A stretch of 58,609 bases of DNA from Desulfurellales bacterium (GTDB lineage Bacteria; Campylobacterota_A; Desulfurellia; Desulfurellales; Hippeaceae). Below the pieces are notes generated by a model, which ran no database searches, had not been told where the DNA came from, and saw only the letters and a list, made by a program, of their open reading frames with translations. The translations under genes and the position numbers were made by a program. The DNA lies in contig JALWEJ010000015.1 in NCBI GenBank assembly GCA_027014115.1, positions 1 to 58,609 on the forward strand. The letters are read 5' to 3'. This document shows positions 9,682 through 18,206 of the stretch, piece after piece. Position 1 is the stretch's first letter. The number at the start of each line of letters is the position of its first letter.

Positions 9682-9710
9682 TTGACATAAGGGTTTTGTG
9701 CGGGTATTAT
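9682..9710 (+). promoter_or_regulatory. Strong sigma-70 promoter for nfnAB
   Basis: Perfect TTGACA at 9682-9687, a 17-base spacer, and TATTAT at 9705-9710. The predicted leader before the nfnA ATG is about 140 bases and carries the palindrome at 9734-9751. Confidence 0.65.
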
Positions 9711-9733
9711 ACAGCATGAAATTTTTTGTGCAT

Positions 9734-9751
9734 CAACTAAATATTTAGTTG
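9734..9751. promoter_or_regulatory. Perfect 18-bp palindrome, candidate operator
   Basis: CAACTAAATATTTAGTTG reads the same on both strands. It lies 24 bases downstream of the -10 box of the nfnAB promoter, where a bound dimeric repressor would block elongation or initiation. It is too AT-rich and lacks a T-run, so it is not a terminator. No matching regulator gene is in the window. Confidence 0.5.
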
Positions 9752-9855
9752 AGAGGTTTGCTTATGTCCTATACAGTATGCAATATATCAAAAAATTTAA
9801 AAGGTTTCTTATTGATAAGTAATTGGTAATATAATAAATTTTTAAGGAGGGTTTG

Positions 9856-10692
9856 ATGGCAAAAATATTAAAAAAGGAGCAGTGGAGTGAAAGCATATTT
9901 TCTATGCTTATTGAAGCCAATGAAGTTGCTAAAGCTGCTCAACCGGGACAGTTTATTATCTTGATAACCCAGGAATCCGGTGAGAGAATACCTCTTACCA
10001 TAGCCGATGCATCCCCCGAAGAAGGCTGGGTACAAATAGTTTTCCAGGTTGTGGGTAAGAGTACATATGAGCTTTCTCTAATGAATGAGGGTGATAATCT
10101 CTACTCTTTTGTTGGCCCTTTGGGTATACCTTCAGAGCTTGAAAAATTTGACGGCAAAGTTATAATGGTTGGCGGAGGTATAGGAATAGCTCCTATACAT
10201 CCAATAGCAAAAAAACTTAAGGAAATGGGTAACCACGTTGTATCCATAATCGGAGCAAAAACATCCGATCTGCTCATCATGAAAGATAAAATGGAAAAGG
10301 CTTCAACAGAGCTAATAATAGCAACAGATGACGGAAGTGAAGGCACAAAAGGTTTTGTAAACCAAGTTTTGGAAAATTATCTTGAAAAAGAAAAAAATGT
10401 AAGCCAATCATGGATTATAGGCCCTCCCATTATGATGAAGTTCACAGTCCAAAGTGCACTGAAATACGGAGTTAAAACATTTGTATCTCTAAATCCTATC
10501 ATGGTTGACGGAACAGGAATGTGTGGAGCATGTAGAGTAACGGTAGGTGGTAAAACAAAATTCGCCTGTGTGGATGGACCTGAATTTGATGGGGCTTTGG
10601 TTGATTTTGATGAGCTTATGTCAAGACAGAGACAATATGTGGAAGAAGAAAAAGAGGCATATCATATGTGCCTTAATGAAAGGAGGGCTTAA
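9856..10692 (+). CDS. nfnA: NfnA-type ferredoxin-NADP+ reductase subunit (FAD/[2Fe-2S])
   Basis: A 278-residue flavoprotein of the dihydroorotate dehydrogenase PyrK/sulfide dehydrogenase-like family. An N-terminal FAD-binding barrel contains GQFIILI. It is followed by the nucleotide-binding VGGGIGIAPIHPIAKKL and a C-terminal [2Fe-2S] cysteine cluster (GMCGACRVTV then FACVDGPEF). With the next gene it matches NfnAB, the cytoplasmic complex that couples NADH and reduced ferredoxin to NADP+ reduction by flavin-based bifurcation. Sulfide dehydrogenase SudAB has the same architecture and remains possible. The ATG at 9856 lies 5 bases after AAGGAGG; a TTG one codon earlier is less likely. The nfnB start is 3 bases downstream. 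Confidence 0.82.
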   Translation: MAKILKKEQWSESIFSMLIEANEVAKAAQPGQFIILITQESGERIPLTIADASPEEGWVQIVFQVVGKSTYELSLMNEGDNLYSFVGPLGIPSELEKFDGKVIMVGGGIGIAPIHPIAKKLKEMGNHVVSIIGAKTSDLLIMKDKMEKASTELIIATDDGSEGTKGFVNQVLENYLEKEKNVSQSWIIGPPIMMKFTVQSALKYGVKTFVSLNPIMVDGTGMCGACRVTVGGKTKFACVDGPEFDGALVDFDELMSRQRQYVEEEKEAYHMCLNERRA

Positions 10693-10695
10693 TCA

Positions 10696-12111
10696 ATGGC
10701 TGAAAGAATAAAACCTGCTGAGAAATTTAAAAGAGAAAGAACTCCTATGAAGGAACAGGCTCCTCTTGAAAGGATAAAGAATTTTAAAGAAGTTCCTTTA
10801 GGATACACACTTGAAGATGCTATAGCGGAAGCTCAAAGATGTTTGCAATGCAATCCTGCTGCATGTATAGCAGGATGTCCTGCTGATGTTAGAATTCCTC
10901 AATTCATTGACAAAGTAATAGATGAAGATATAGAAGGTGCATTTCTGGAAATTAAGAAAACAAATGCTTTGCCAGCTGTTTGTGGTAGGGTATGCCCCCA
11001 AGAGGATCAATGTGAAGGCGCATGCGTAATGGAGAAAAAAGGCAAACCTATTGCAATAGGAAGACTTGAAAGGTTTGTCGCAGATAAAGCAAGAGAGCTA
11101 AATCTAAAGGATGCCGAACCAACAAGAAATGCAAACACTGCCAATAAAAAAATAGCAATTGTAGGAGCAGGTCCGGCAGGATTGGCGTGTGCGGCAGATC
11201 TTGTAAAACTTGGATACGATGTCACAATTTTCGAAGCTCTACATAAAGCAGGTGGTGTCTTAATTTATGGAATTCCGGAATTTAGATTACCAAAATCAAT
11301 TGTTGGATACGAAGTAGAAAAAATTAGAGAAATGGGAGTAAAAATCTATACAGATTATGTAATAGGATATGTCAAGAAAGTAGACGATCTTGTTGAAGAG
11401 TATGATGCAGTATTTTTAGCAAATGGTGCGGGCGCTCCGTCTTTCTTTGGAATACCAGGAGAAAACTTAAAGGGCGTTTACTCTGCAAGCGAATATTTAA
11501 CACGCTCCAACCTCATGAGAGCCTTTGACTTCCCTAAGTATGACACACCTATAACAAAAGGTAAAAAAGTGGCAGTCGTCGGTGGTGGCAATGTTGCAAT
11601 GGACGCTGTTAGAACAGCCAAGAGACTGGGTGCTGATGATGCAATAATTGTTTATAGAAGAAGTAGAACAGAGATGCCTGCAAGAGCAGAAGAGATAGAG
11701 CATGCAGAAGCCGAAGGCATACAATTTGAACTCCTCACAAACCCGGTTAAGGTTATAGGGGATGAAAACGGAAACGTCAAAGCTCTGGAGTGTGTCAAGA
11801 TGGAACTAGGTGAACCTGATGAATCGGGAAGAAGAAGACCTAAGGAAATACCTGGTTCTAACTTTACATTGGATGTAGATGTTGTAATTATTGCCATTGG
11901 TCAAAACGCCAACCCTATAGTTGCAAGAAGTGCAACAGGCGTAGAAACAAACAAATGGGGCTACTTTGTAGCTGATGAAGAAACAGGAAAAACTACGCAT
12001 CCCAAGGTTTGGGCTGGTGGAGATATAGTAACAGGTGCCGCTACTGTTATCTTAGCTGTAGGAGCAGGAAAGAAAGCTGCCAAATCTATTCACGAGACAC
12101 TATCTTCTTAA
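10696..12111 (+). CDS. nfnB: NfnB-type/GltD-like NADPH-binding iron-sulfur flavoprotein
   Basis: A 471-residue protein of the glutamate synthase small-subunit family. The N-terminal domain holds two cysteine clusters for [4Fe-4S] centres (CLQCNPAACIAGCP and CGRVCPQEDQCEGAC). FAD-binding GAGPAGLACAADL follows near residue 155, then the NADPH site VVGGGNVAMDAVRTAKRLG, and a closing GGDIVTGAATVILAVGAGKKAA. No glutamate synthase large subunit is nearby. Pairing with nfnA 3 bases upstream argues for NADH-dependent ferredoxin:NADP+ oxidoreductase rather than glutamate synthase, despite the common gltA/gltD label. The operon ends at a strong terminator. Confidence 0.85.
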   Translation: MAERIKPAEKFKRERTPMKEQAPLERIKNFKEVPLGYTLEDAIAEAQRCLQCNPAACIAGCPADVRIPQFIDKVIDEDIEGAFLEIKKTNALPAVCGRVCPQEDQCEGACVMEKKGKPIAIGRLERFVADKARELNLKDAEPTRNANTANKKIAIVGAGPAGLACAADLVKLGYDVTIFEALHKAGGVLIYGIPEFRLPKSIVGYEVEKIREMGVKIYTDYVIGYVKKVDDLVEEYDAVFLANGAGAPSFFGIPGENLKGVYSASEYLTRSNLMRAFDFPKYDTPITKGKKVAVVGGGNVAMDAVRTAKRLGADDAIIVYRRSRTEMPARAEEIEHAEAEGIQFELLTNPVKVIGDENGNVKALECVKMELGEPDESGRRRPKEIPGSNFTLDVDVVIIAIGQNANPIVARSATGVETNKWGYFVADEETGKTTHPKVWAGGDIVTGAATVILAVGAGKKAAKSIHETLSS

Positions 12112-12136
12112 CAAAATTAAAGAAAATTTAGTTTCA

Positions 12137-12174
12137 GGCGGTGAATTTATTTTAAAATTCACCGCCCTTTTTTT
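12137..12174 (+). terminator. Intrinsic terminator of nfnAB
   Basis: A perfect 12-bp stem, GGCGGTGAATTT (12137-12148) with AAATTCACCGCC (12155-12166), a 6-base loop and a seven-T run. The convergent lipoprotein gene ends just beyond it, so the hairpin may also stop transcripts from the other side, although no T-run exists there. Confidence 0.9.
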
Positions 12175-12180
12175 ATTGGG

Positions 12181-12765
12181 TTAATTTTTGAATTTTATTG
12201 CTATTGTGCCTAAGAATGACGATAAAACAAGTGTGGATTTTGTAGAATGCGGTCCGCTTTTTTTAAACTTTATTACATACTGCCTTGCCCAACTGTTTGC
12301 TTTGACAAAATACAGCCACTGCTTTGTCATATCATTAACACCTATCTCCTTAATTAATGTTGCATTCAGAGTTGTACCGTTTTTGGAGAGATACACATTC
12401 CAAAAAGAATTTCTGCTTGATAGATTGTTTATATCATCATCAGGCGTATAAAAAGCAAGCCAGTATATATCGTATTTATCAAAATCACTGAGCAATTTTT
12501 GATATTTAACAACCTTCTTAGCATCAACTCTTTGAGTATATTTAATGTATTTTTCCATAAGTTTTTTATTAAAATGTGTAGCTTGTGCAATGGCTACAGT
12601 CGTAAAATCTCTATAGAGAGTTACCTTTTTTGTGTTTCTGTCCAAATCCCTTGTAAATTCATTCTGATAACTCTTAAAACCTACACTCTTTAGCTGTGCA
12701 CAACTTGAAATAAAAACAACAACCATTAAAAGTATAGTAGTAAAATAAATAGAGTATTTTTTCAT
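12181..12765 (-). CDS. Predicted lipoprotein of unknown function
   Basis: I do not recognise this 194-residue protein. It starts with a lipoprotein signal, MKKYSIYFTTILLMVVV then FISSC, with lipidation expected at the Cys near residue 22. The mature part is basic-rich and mixed alpha/beta in character, with Trp and Tyr clusters (YDIYWLAFYTPDDD, KQWLYFVKANSWARQYV). It has no repeats or metal motifs. It is the last gene of the long cheB operon and overlaps the preceding TPR gene by 4 bases (ATGA). Together with the periplasmic binding-like protein two genes earlier, this suggests an envelope role. A membrane-anchored periplasmic location is inferred. Confidence 0.75.
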   Translation of the reverse strand: MKKYSIYFTTILLMVVVFISSCAQLKSVGFKSYQNEFTRDLDRNTKKVTLYRDFTTVAIAQATHFNKKLMEKYIKYTQRVDAKKVVKYQKLLSDFDKYDIYWLAFYTPDDDINNLSSRNSFWNVYLSKNGTTLNATLIKEIGVNDMTKQWLYFVKANSWARQYVIKFKKSGPHSTKSTLVLSSFLGTIAIKFKN

Positions 12766-13568
12766 TTGTTATTCTCCATATTTTCAAGACGCTTCAAAGA
12801 CTCTATAGCTTCTGCATTATCCGGTTCTTTCTCTAATACCCTTTTGTAGGTTTTAATGGCATCTTTAATATACCCCTGATTTTCATACAAACTTGCAAGC
12901 GTTACAGTTGCCTCTTCTTCATCTTGTTCTTGATTATCTTTCTCTTCGGATTCAACAGCATTCTCTTCAATAGTTAACTCTTCTTCACTATCCAAATCAA
13001 GTTTGGGTATATTATTAACATCTATATCTTCACCAACAGATTCACCTACAACAGAAACATTATCTTCATCTTCAATTTTTAAAACATCTTCCAAAGTTTC
13101 CTTTTTTTGTTTAGCAGTATTTTCTCCCTGCAGTTCGTCCATCAAATCTTCCAGTTTGTCCGCCTTTGGCTTAATTAATGGTGCAATCTCAACTATTTTT
13201 GACTTTATTTTTTCATTGTTAGGCTCAAGCTCAATTAACTTCTCATAAATACCCAAAGCCCTTTCATAGTCTTTTAACTGCTCATAAACAAAAGCCAAAT
13301 CCCTTAAAGCAATCTCATTGTTCTTTTGTATCTGAATCACAGTTTCAAGATAAGCCAAAGCCGCTTTATATTTTTTCTCATCCATCAATATCTTTGCTAT
13401 TTTTATAAGAGCAAGAGTATATCTTGGATAATACTTTATGCCGTCAAGTAATATTTGATACGCCTTTTCTTTTTCCTTATTCTGAAGGTATAAAACAGCA
13501 AGAGGGTAAAAATACAAACTCTTACCTTCATGTTCTTTATAGTACTTTTCGATTTTTTCTATTAACAC
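12762..13568 (-). CDS. TPR-repeat protein
   Basis: About 268 residues with tetratricopeptide repeats at both ends. At least three consecutive units lie in the first 110 residues (YPLAVLYLQNKEKEKAYQIL, YLETVIQIQKNNEIALRDLA, ALGIYEKLIELEPNN). One more follows at the C-terminus (ASLYENQGYIKDAIKTY). A very acidic linker of roughly 90 residues separates them. There is no signal peptide. I choose the GTG at 13568, which has AAGGGTAGG just upstream; an ATG at 13589 is in frame but overlaps aroB and has no ribosome-binding site. TPR proteins are scaffolds and the partner is unknown. It overlaps the lipoprotein gene. Confidence 0.8.
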   Translation of the reverse strand: MLIEKIEKYYKEHEGKSLYFYPLAVLYLQNKEKEKAYQILLDGIKYYPRYTLALIKIAKILMDEKKYKAALAYLETVIQIQKNNEIALRDLAFVYEQLKDYERALGIYEKLIELEPNNEKIKSKIVEIAPLIKPKADKLEDLMDELQGENTAKQKKETLEDVLKIEDEDNVSVVGESVGEDIDVNNIPKLDLDSEEELTIEENAVESEEKDNQEQDEEEATVTLASLYENQGYIKDAIKTYKRVLEKEPDNAEAIESLKRLENMENNK

Positions 13569-13572
13569 ATTC

Positions 13573-14649
13573 CTACCCTTTAAGTGCATCTATTGAATCC
13601 ATAATTTCGGACTTATGTAAATCACCTGTAATTATAGACTCACCTATACCCTTTGTCAAGACGAAACGCAAAATGCCCTCTTTGTTTTTTTTGTCCTGCA
13701 TCATAATTTTAAACAGCTCATCTTTTGACAAAGTTTTATCTAAAACAATAGGAAGGCTAAAAAATTCAAGCAGTGTTCTTATTGAATTAAGCGTATCATA
13801 TGTTGTTAAATTTCTTCTAACCGACAGCAACGCAGCAAAAACCTCTCCAATACTTACAGCTTCTCCGTGAAGATATCTGCTGTATCCTGTTGCACTCTCT
13901 ATGGCGTGAGCCAATGTATGACCAAAATTTAAAAGCGCTCTTCTTCCCTTCTCTTTTTCATCATTTTCTACTATTTTTACCTTGTTTTCTGTGCTTTTTG
14001 TCACAACTTGCTTTAAAACTGAAGGAACTCTCTTCTTTAAATCCTCTCTCTTTTCAACCAAAAAATTAAAAAAAACCTCATCTTGTATGATTCCATATTT
14101 AACAATTTCTGAAACTGCCGACAAAAATTCTCTTTCGGGTAGAGTGTTTAAAAAAGATATATCGGATATCACAACTTCAGGCTGATAAAAACTGCCTATT
14201 ATATTCTTAAATCCACCGTAATTTATTGCCGTTTTTCCACCTATTGAGCTATCAACCATGGCAAGCAGAGATGTGGGCATATGTATAAGGTGCACACCCC
14301 TCATGTATGTGCTTGCTGCAAATGCTGCCAAATCACCGACAACACCGCCTCCTACGGCAATTATATGTGTATATCTATCTGCTTTTCTTTTTATTAGAAA
14401 ATCATATACAGTATGTAAGGTTTTGTAGTTTTTACTCTCCTCTCCTGCTTCAAAAACAAACAAATCTTCTTTATCGGCAATATCGTGCATAATATCTTTA
14501 TAGAATCCGTAAACATTGCTGTCTGTTATTATCAATCTTCTTCTGTTTTTTGCATAATTATTTACAAATCTCCATATCCCAAAACCTACAACTATTTTGT
14601 AAGAGGTTTGCGTTCTTACTTCTATCTGTTCATAATCAATTTTTTGCAT
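13573..14649 (-). CDS. aroB: 3-dehydroquinate synthase
   Basis: AroB converts DAHP to 3-dehydroquinate, the second step of the shikimate pathway, using NAD and a divalent metal. The 358-residue length is normal. Key segments are GEESKNYKTLHTVYDFLI, the NAD-binding GGGVVGDLAAFAASTYMRGV, MVDSSIGGKTAIN, and the metal-ligand region GHTLAHAIES with HGEAVSIG. The start overlaps the upstream gene by 28 bases and the stop lies just before the TPR gene start. No other shikimate gene is in the window. Confidence 0.95.
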   Translation of the reverse strand: MQKIDYEQIEVRTQTSYKIVVGFGIWRFVNNYAKNRRRLIITDSNVYGFYKDIMHDIADKEDLFVFEAGEESKNYKTLHTVYDFLIKRKADRYTHIIAVGGGVVGDLAAFAASTYMRGVHLIHMPTSLLAMVDSSIGGKTAINYGGFKNIIGSFYQPEVVISDISFLNTLPEREFLSAVSEIVKYGIIQDEVFFNFLVEKREDLKKRVPSVLKQVVTKSTENKVKIVENDEKEKGRRALLNFGHTLAHAIESATGYSRYLHGEAVSIGEVFAALLSVRRNLTTYDTLNSIRTLLEFFSLPIVLDKTLSKDELFKIMMQDKKNKEGILRFVLTKGIGESIITGDLHKSEIMDSIDALKG

Positions 14650-15725
14650 TTCATAATCTCTCTGTAATTTAATATGTTATAATTAAAGATTCCCTCACCC
14701 TCATCATCAAAAAACAGCAATCGTCCAATAAGTCCGTCAAAATCCATAGTCGATCTCAATTTTGCTTCCAAGGAAATCCTGTCTGCATCGTTGAGCAGTC
14801 TTCCCAAATCAAATCCCAAAGCAGCCATAAAATCAGGAAAAACCTGATATTCGGACTTGTATCTTGATACAAACTCTTTGTTTTGCTTACTTTTTTTGCA
14901 CAGATAGTACGGCGTTATAAGATGCATTTTTTTAATCATATTTCTGCTTATTGGCAAAAATTGTTTGTCAACTGTAATGTCTGTTGCAAAAATATTTGCC
15001 GGGGATATATCGTAATAATCCATAAGGTTTACTATATTCAAAAAATCTCTTTGAGGGGCAAATATGACAACATTGTCGGCATAAAACGAATGAATAAACA
15101 CCTCTTCTGTTGAAAAAATACTTTCATCTTTTATTTTTTCCACTTTAAAGACAGACTTAATGAGTTCGTTGTAGTTTTTCTTTTTTTGAAATCCTTCCGT
15201 ATACACACTTCCTTTGCAGTTCTTGAAACTCTCAAGAAATATATCTTTCTTTCTCATATTTAGATTGTCGTATGAATAAAGCACAAGTGTCACGGAATTA
15301 TTATCATAAACATTTTCACATACTCTGTCTGCAAGCTGCTTTGCAGCCTTTAGTGGGTCATAGTTATATGTAAATATATTACTGCATTCGTACTGACTCC
15401 TTGCAAACGGCAAAACAGCCACAATACCGCCACTGCATAATTTTCTTTCTATTTTATTTACATTATCAGCCATAAATGGTCCCACAATAACATCACTGCC
15501 TGATAGATAGAGATTTTCAAGTGCATCTTCAACATTTTTTGATGAATCCTGAAGCGTAATCTGGTTGTTTTGAGACAAAGCCAAAGACAATCCGTTAATA
15601 AATGATTCCCCAAAGGATGCAAATATACCTTGAGAGGGTACAAGACATCCTATCCTAAGTGCATTTGCAATATTCAAATTCAGAGAAAAAACAAAAACAA
15701 AAATTATCAAAAAAGCTCTTTTCAT
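14622..15725 (-). CDS. Periplasmic binding protein type I-like protein (LppC/Peripla_BP_6 type)
   Basis: A 367-residue exported protein with an N-terminal signal peptide (MKRAFLIIFVFVFSLNLN, cleavage near NANA-LR). The mature sequence opens with IGCLVPSQGIFASFGESFINGLSLAL, the typical start of type I periplasmic binding folds. GSDVIVGPFMADNV follows, and then a repeated alpha/beta pattern. These features fit branched-chain amino-acid binding proteins and also LppC-type activators of penicillin-binding proteins. There is no lipobox Cys and no permease next to it, and murA lies in the same operon. A cell-wall-related role is therefore as likely as transport. It overlaps udg by 4 bases and aroB by 28. 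Confidence 0.65.
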   Translation of the reverse strand: MKRAFLIIFVFVFSLNLNIANALRIGCLVPSQGIFASFGESFINGLSLALSQNNQITLQDSSKNVEDALENLYLSGSDVIVGPFMADNVNKIERKLCSGGIVAVLPFARSQYECSNIFTYNYDPLKAAKQLADRVCENVYDNNSVTLVLYSYDNLNMRKKDIFLESFKNCKGSVYTEGFQKKKNYNELIKSVFKVEKIKDESIFSTEEVFIHSFYADNVVIFAPQRDFLNIVNLMDYYDISPANIFATDITVDKQFLPISRNMIKKMHLITPYYLCKKSKQNKEFVSRYKSEYQVFPDFMAALGFDLGRLLNDADRISLEAKLRSTMDFDGLIGRLLFFDDEGEGIFNYNILNYREIMKCKKLIMNR

Positions 15726-16351
15726 ATACTGGCAATCTCTTTTATCTTTTTAAGGTCGGATGTAAAGATATCAATAGCATTAGGGTTTCTAAGTAAATAG
15801 GCAGGATGATACAGAGGTACAACTTTAATATCTCCAAATACAAACACCTTTCCTCTAAGTGAACCTAATGTCCCTTTTTCATTTGTAAGCTGATATGTGG
15901 AATACCTTCCGAGTGTAGCTATGACCTTTGGTTGTATGGTTGCAATCTGATTTTTGAGGTAAGTAAAACAGCTTTCTAACTCTTTTGAGCTTGGATCCCT
16001 GTTGTTCGGAGGTCTGCATTTAAGACAATTTGCTATATAAACATCATCTCTTTTTATACCAATATCCGTCAAAAGCTCACTCAAAAGTCTGCCCGCACGC
16101 CCTACAAAGGGTTTACCCTTTAAATCTTCGTCCCTTCCGGGTGCTTCACCGACAAACATCAATCTCGCATTAACATTTCCTTCACCAAATACGGGTTGTG
16201 TTCTTGTTTTGCTGAGTTCACACTTTTTGCATACAGCAACTTTATCAAACAGCTCTTTCAAAACATCTTCTTTTGTTTTTATATCAATCTTTTTTATATA
16301 CTCAATACCAAGTTCTTCATAGAATTTTAAAATATTCACTACGGTTTTCAT
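15722..16351 (-). CDS. udg: Type 4 uracil-DNA glycosylase (iron-sulfur)
   Basis: A 209-residue base-excision repair enzyme that removes uracil from DNA, of the family common in thermophiles. It has motif 1 GEAPGRDEDLKGKPFVG and motif 2 HPAYLLRNP. Four cysteines (VCKKC, ANCLKC and one near SCFTYL) are in position to bind the [4Fe-4S] cluster. The extra N-terminal 40 residues are also found in many family 4 members. It overlaps hisG upstream and the binding-like protein downstream by 4 bases each (ATGA), so it is translated within the long operon. Confidence 0.92.
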   Translation of the reverse strand: MKTVVNILKFYEELGIEYIKKIDIKTKEDVLKELFDKVAVCKKCELSKTRTQPVFGEGNVNARLMFVGEAPGRDEDLKGKPFVGRAGRLLSELLTDIGIKRDDVYIANCLKCRPPNNRDPSSKELESCFTYLKNQIATIQPKVIATLGRYSTYQLTNEKGTLGSLRGKVFVFGDIKVVPLYHPAYLLRNPNAIDIFTSDLKKIKEIASI

Positions 16352-16956
16352 TGGATTTTGTCCAAAAGCTCCTTTATTTCAACATTGTTTGTATAAAAAG
16401 ATGTTCTGTTTGCAATAAGCATGGCTGTGGATTCGAATATCTCCTCTATAACCTCAAGACCGTTGTCTCTGAGTGTCTGTCCTGTTGAAACAATATCAAC
16501 TATGCAGTCTGCAATACCAAGCAGAGGTGCAAGTTCAATGGAACCATAAAGTTTTACAATCTCTGCATTAATGTTCTTTCTAACAAAATGCTGTTTTGCT
16601 GTTTTTACAAATTTTGTTGCAACCCTTATGTTTTTTGTTTTTGCTGAAAAGCAGTTTACATCCTTGCCTGCAACCACCATTTTGCAATAGCCTATGCCCA
16701 AATCAAGCAGTTCAAAAACATTATTGTTATGTTCCCTCAAAACATCCAAACCCACAACACCAACACATGCAGCATTATATTCCACATATGTCGCAACATC
16801 TTGAGCTCTTACTATTAGAAACTTGTATTTTTTATCTTTATCGTAAAAAAACAGTTTTCTTGAATGTTTAGGAATCTCTATATCAAGACCCTTGCTGTTG
16901 AAAAGCTCGATAGTCTCCTCCATCAGTCTTCCTTTTGGAAGGGCTATAGTAATCAT
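16348..16956 (-). CDS. hisG: ATP phosphoribosyltransferase, short form
   Basis: HisG catalyses the first step of histidine synthesis, joining ATP and PRPP. The protein begins ITIALPKGRLMEE and contains GLDVLREH and the PRPP-binding ADCIVDIVSTGQTLRDNGL. At 202 residues it is the short form, which lacks the C-terminal regulatory domain and normally needs the HisZ subunit; hisZ is not in this window. Other histidine genes occur separately at 29.6-30.3 kb and 36.3-37.0 kb. It overlaps murA and udg by 4 bases each. Confidence 0.95.
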   Translation of the reverse strand: MITIALPKGRLMEETIELFNSKGLDIEIPKHSRKLFFYDKDKKYKFLIVRAQDVATYVEYNAACVGVVGLDVLREHNNNVFELLDLGIGYCKMVVAGKDVNCFSAKTKNIRVATKFVKTAKQHFVRKNINAEIVKLYGSIELAPLLGIADCIVDIVSTGQTLRDNGLEVIEEIFESTAMLIANRTSFYTNNVEIKELLDKIQ

Positions 16957-18206
16957 TCCTTTACTCTCCTTATCTTTGCCCCTAAGTTAGAAAGCTTTTC
17001 TTCCAAGTGCTCATACCCCCTATCAAGATGATAAATTCTTGAAATCTCCGTAACACCCTCGGCTGCCAAGCCTGCAATAACAAGACTCGCACTTGCCCTT
17101 AAATCCGTCGCCATCACTTTTGCACCAACAAGTTTATCTACACCTCTTATTACAGCTTTATTGCCAATTGCCGATATATTTGCATTTAGTCTGTTAAGTT
17201 CGGCAGCATGTTGAAAGCGGTTTTCAAATATGGTTTCTTCAATTATGCTTGTACCTTTAGCTAAACTTAAAACACTCATAAACTGAGCCTGCATATCTGT
17301 TGGAAAACCGGGATATACGGAAGTTTTTATATTTATCGGGAAAATATCTTTCCCTCCCACTACTGCAGCATCTTCAGATTCAATATCAATAAAACCGCCT
17401 ACGGCTTTAAATTTTTCAAATACGGCATCCATTGCATAGACAGGTATGTTTTTTATTTTAATGTTTGATTCTGTAATCAATGATGCACACATAAATGTAC
17501 CGGCTTCTATTCTGTCAAACATAACAGCATAATCAACTCCATCCAACCTATCCACACCGTTTATAACAATCGTGCTTGTTCCTGCTCCCTTAATATCTGC
17601 ACCCATCTTGTTGAGCATATTTGCCAAATCAACAACCTCAGGCTCTTTTGCCGCATTTTTGATGAATGTTGTACCATCCGCAAAAACAGATGCCATCATA
17701 ACATTTTCTGTTCCCGTTACCGTAGGTATATCAAAATATATTTGTGAACCTTTCAATTTCCGGGCTTTGGAAACTATATAACCATGCTCAATGGATATGT
17801 CTGCGCCCATCTTTTCGAGTGCTTTTATGTGCAGGTTAACCGGTCTTACACCTATGGCACAACCTCCGGGCATAGATACTTCAGCATATCCAAAACGTGA
17901 CATCAAAGGACCAAAAACAAGTATTGATGCCCTCATTGTTTTTACAAGTTCATACGGTGCTCTTAAAGAACCTGCGTTTTTACAGTTTAACACAAGCTTT
18001 TTATTTTTTCTTTCCACTCGGCAGCCGAGATTTTCTAATAGCTTTATCATTGTATTTATATCCCGCAGTTCAGGGACATTGTGCAATACGACATCTTTAT
18101 CGGTTAGTAAACTTGCAGCCATAATGGGTAAAGATGAATTTTTGGAACCGCTTATTTCAACATAACCGGAAAGTTTGAACCCACCCTCTATGATAAATTT
18201 GTCCAT
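16953..18206 (-). CDS. murA: UDP-N-acetylglucosamine 1-carboxyvinyltransferase
   Basis: MurA carries out the first committed step of peptidoglycan synthesis, transferring enolpyruvate from PEP to UDP-GlcNAc. The 417-residue length is standard. Visible features are the N-terminal SGSKNSSLPIMAASLL, the catalytic Cys at residue 116 in MPGGCAIGVRPVNLH, the TGTENVMMASVFADG segment, and YPGFPTDMQAQFMSV. The Cys is present, so fosfomycin sensitivity at this site would be expected. Its ATG directly abuts the stop of the CoA-binding gene. Confidence 0.97.
   Translation of the reverse strand: MDKFIIEGGFKLSGYVEISGSKNSSLPIMAASLLTDKDVVLHNVPELRDINTMIKLLENLGCRVERKNKKLVLNCKNAGSLRAPYELVKTMRASILVFGPLMSRFGYAEVSMPGGCAIGVRPVNLHIKALEKMGADISIEHGYIVSKARKLKGSQIYFDIPTVTGTENVMMASVFADGTTFIKNAAKEPEVVDLANMLNKMGADIKGAGTSTIVINGVDRLDGVDYAVMFDRIEAGTFMCASLITESNIKIKNIPVYAMDAVFEKFKAVGGFIDIESEDAAVVGGKDIFPINIKTSVYPGFPTDMQAQFMSVLSLAKGTSIIEETIFENRFQHAAELNRLNANISAIGNKAVIRGVDKLVGAKVMATDLRASASLVIAGLAAEGVTEISRIYHLDRGYEHLEEKLSNLGAKIRRVKE

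Noticed and set aside
10696-12111. Annotation as glutamate synthase small subunit
   Set aside because: No large subunit is nearby and the gene is paired with an NfnA-type flavoprotein, which fits NfnAB better.
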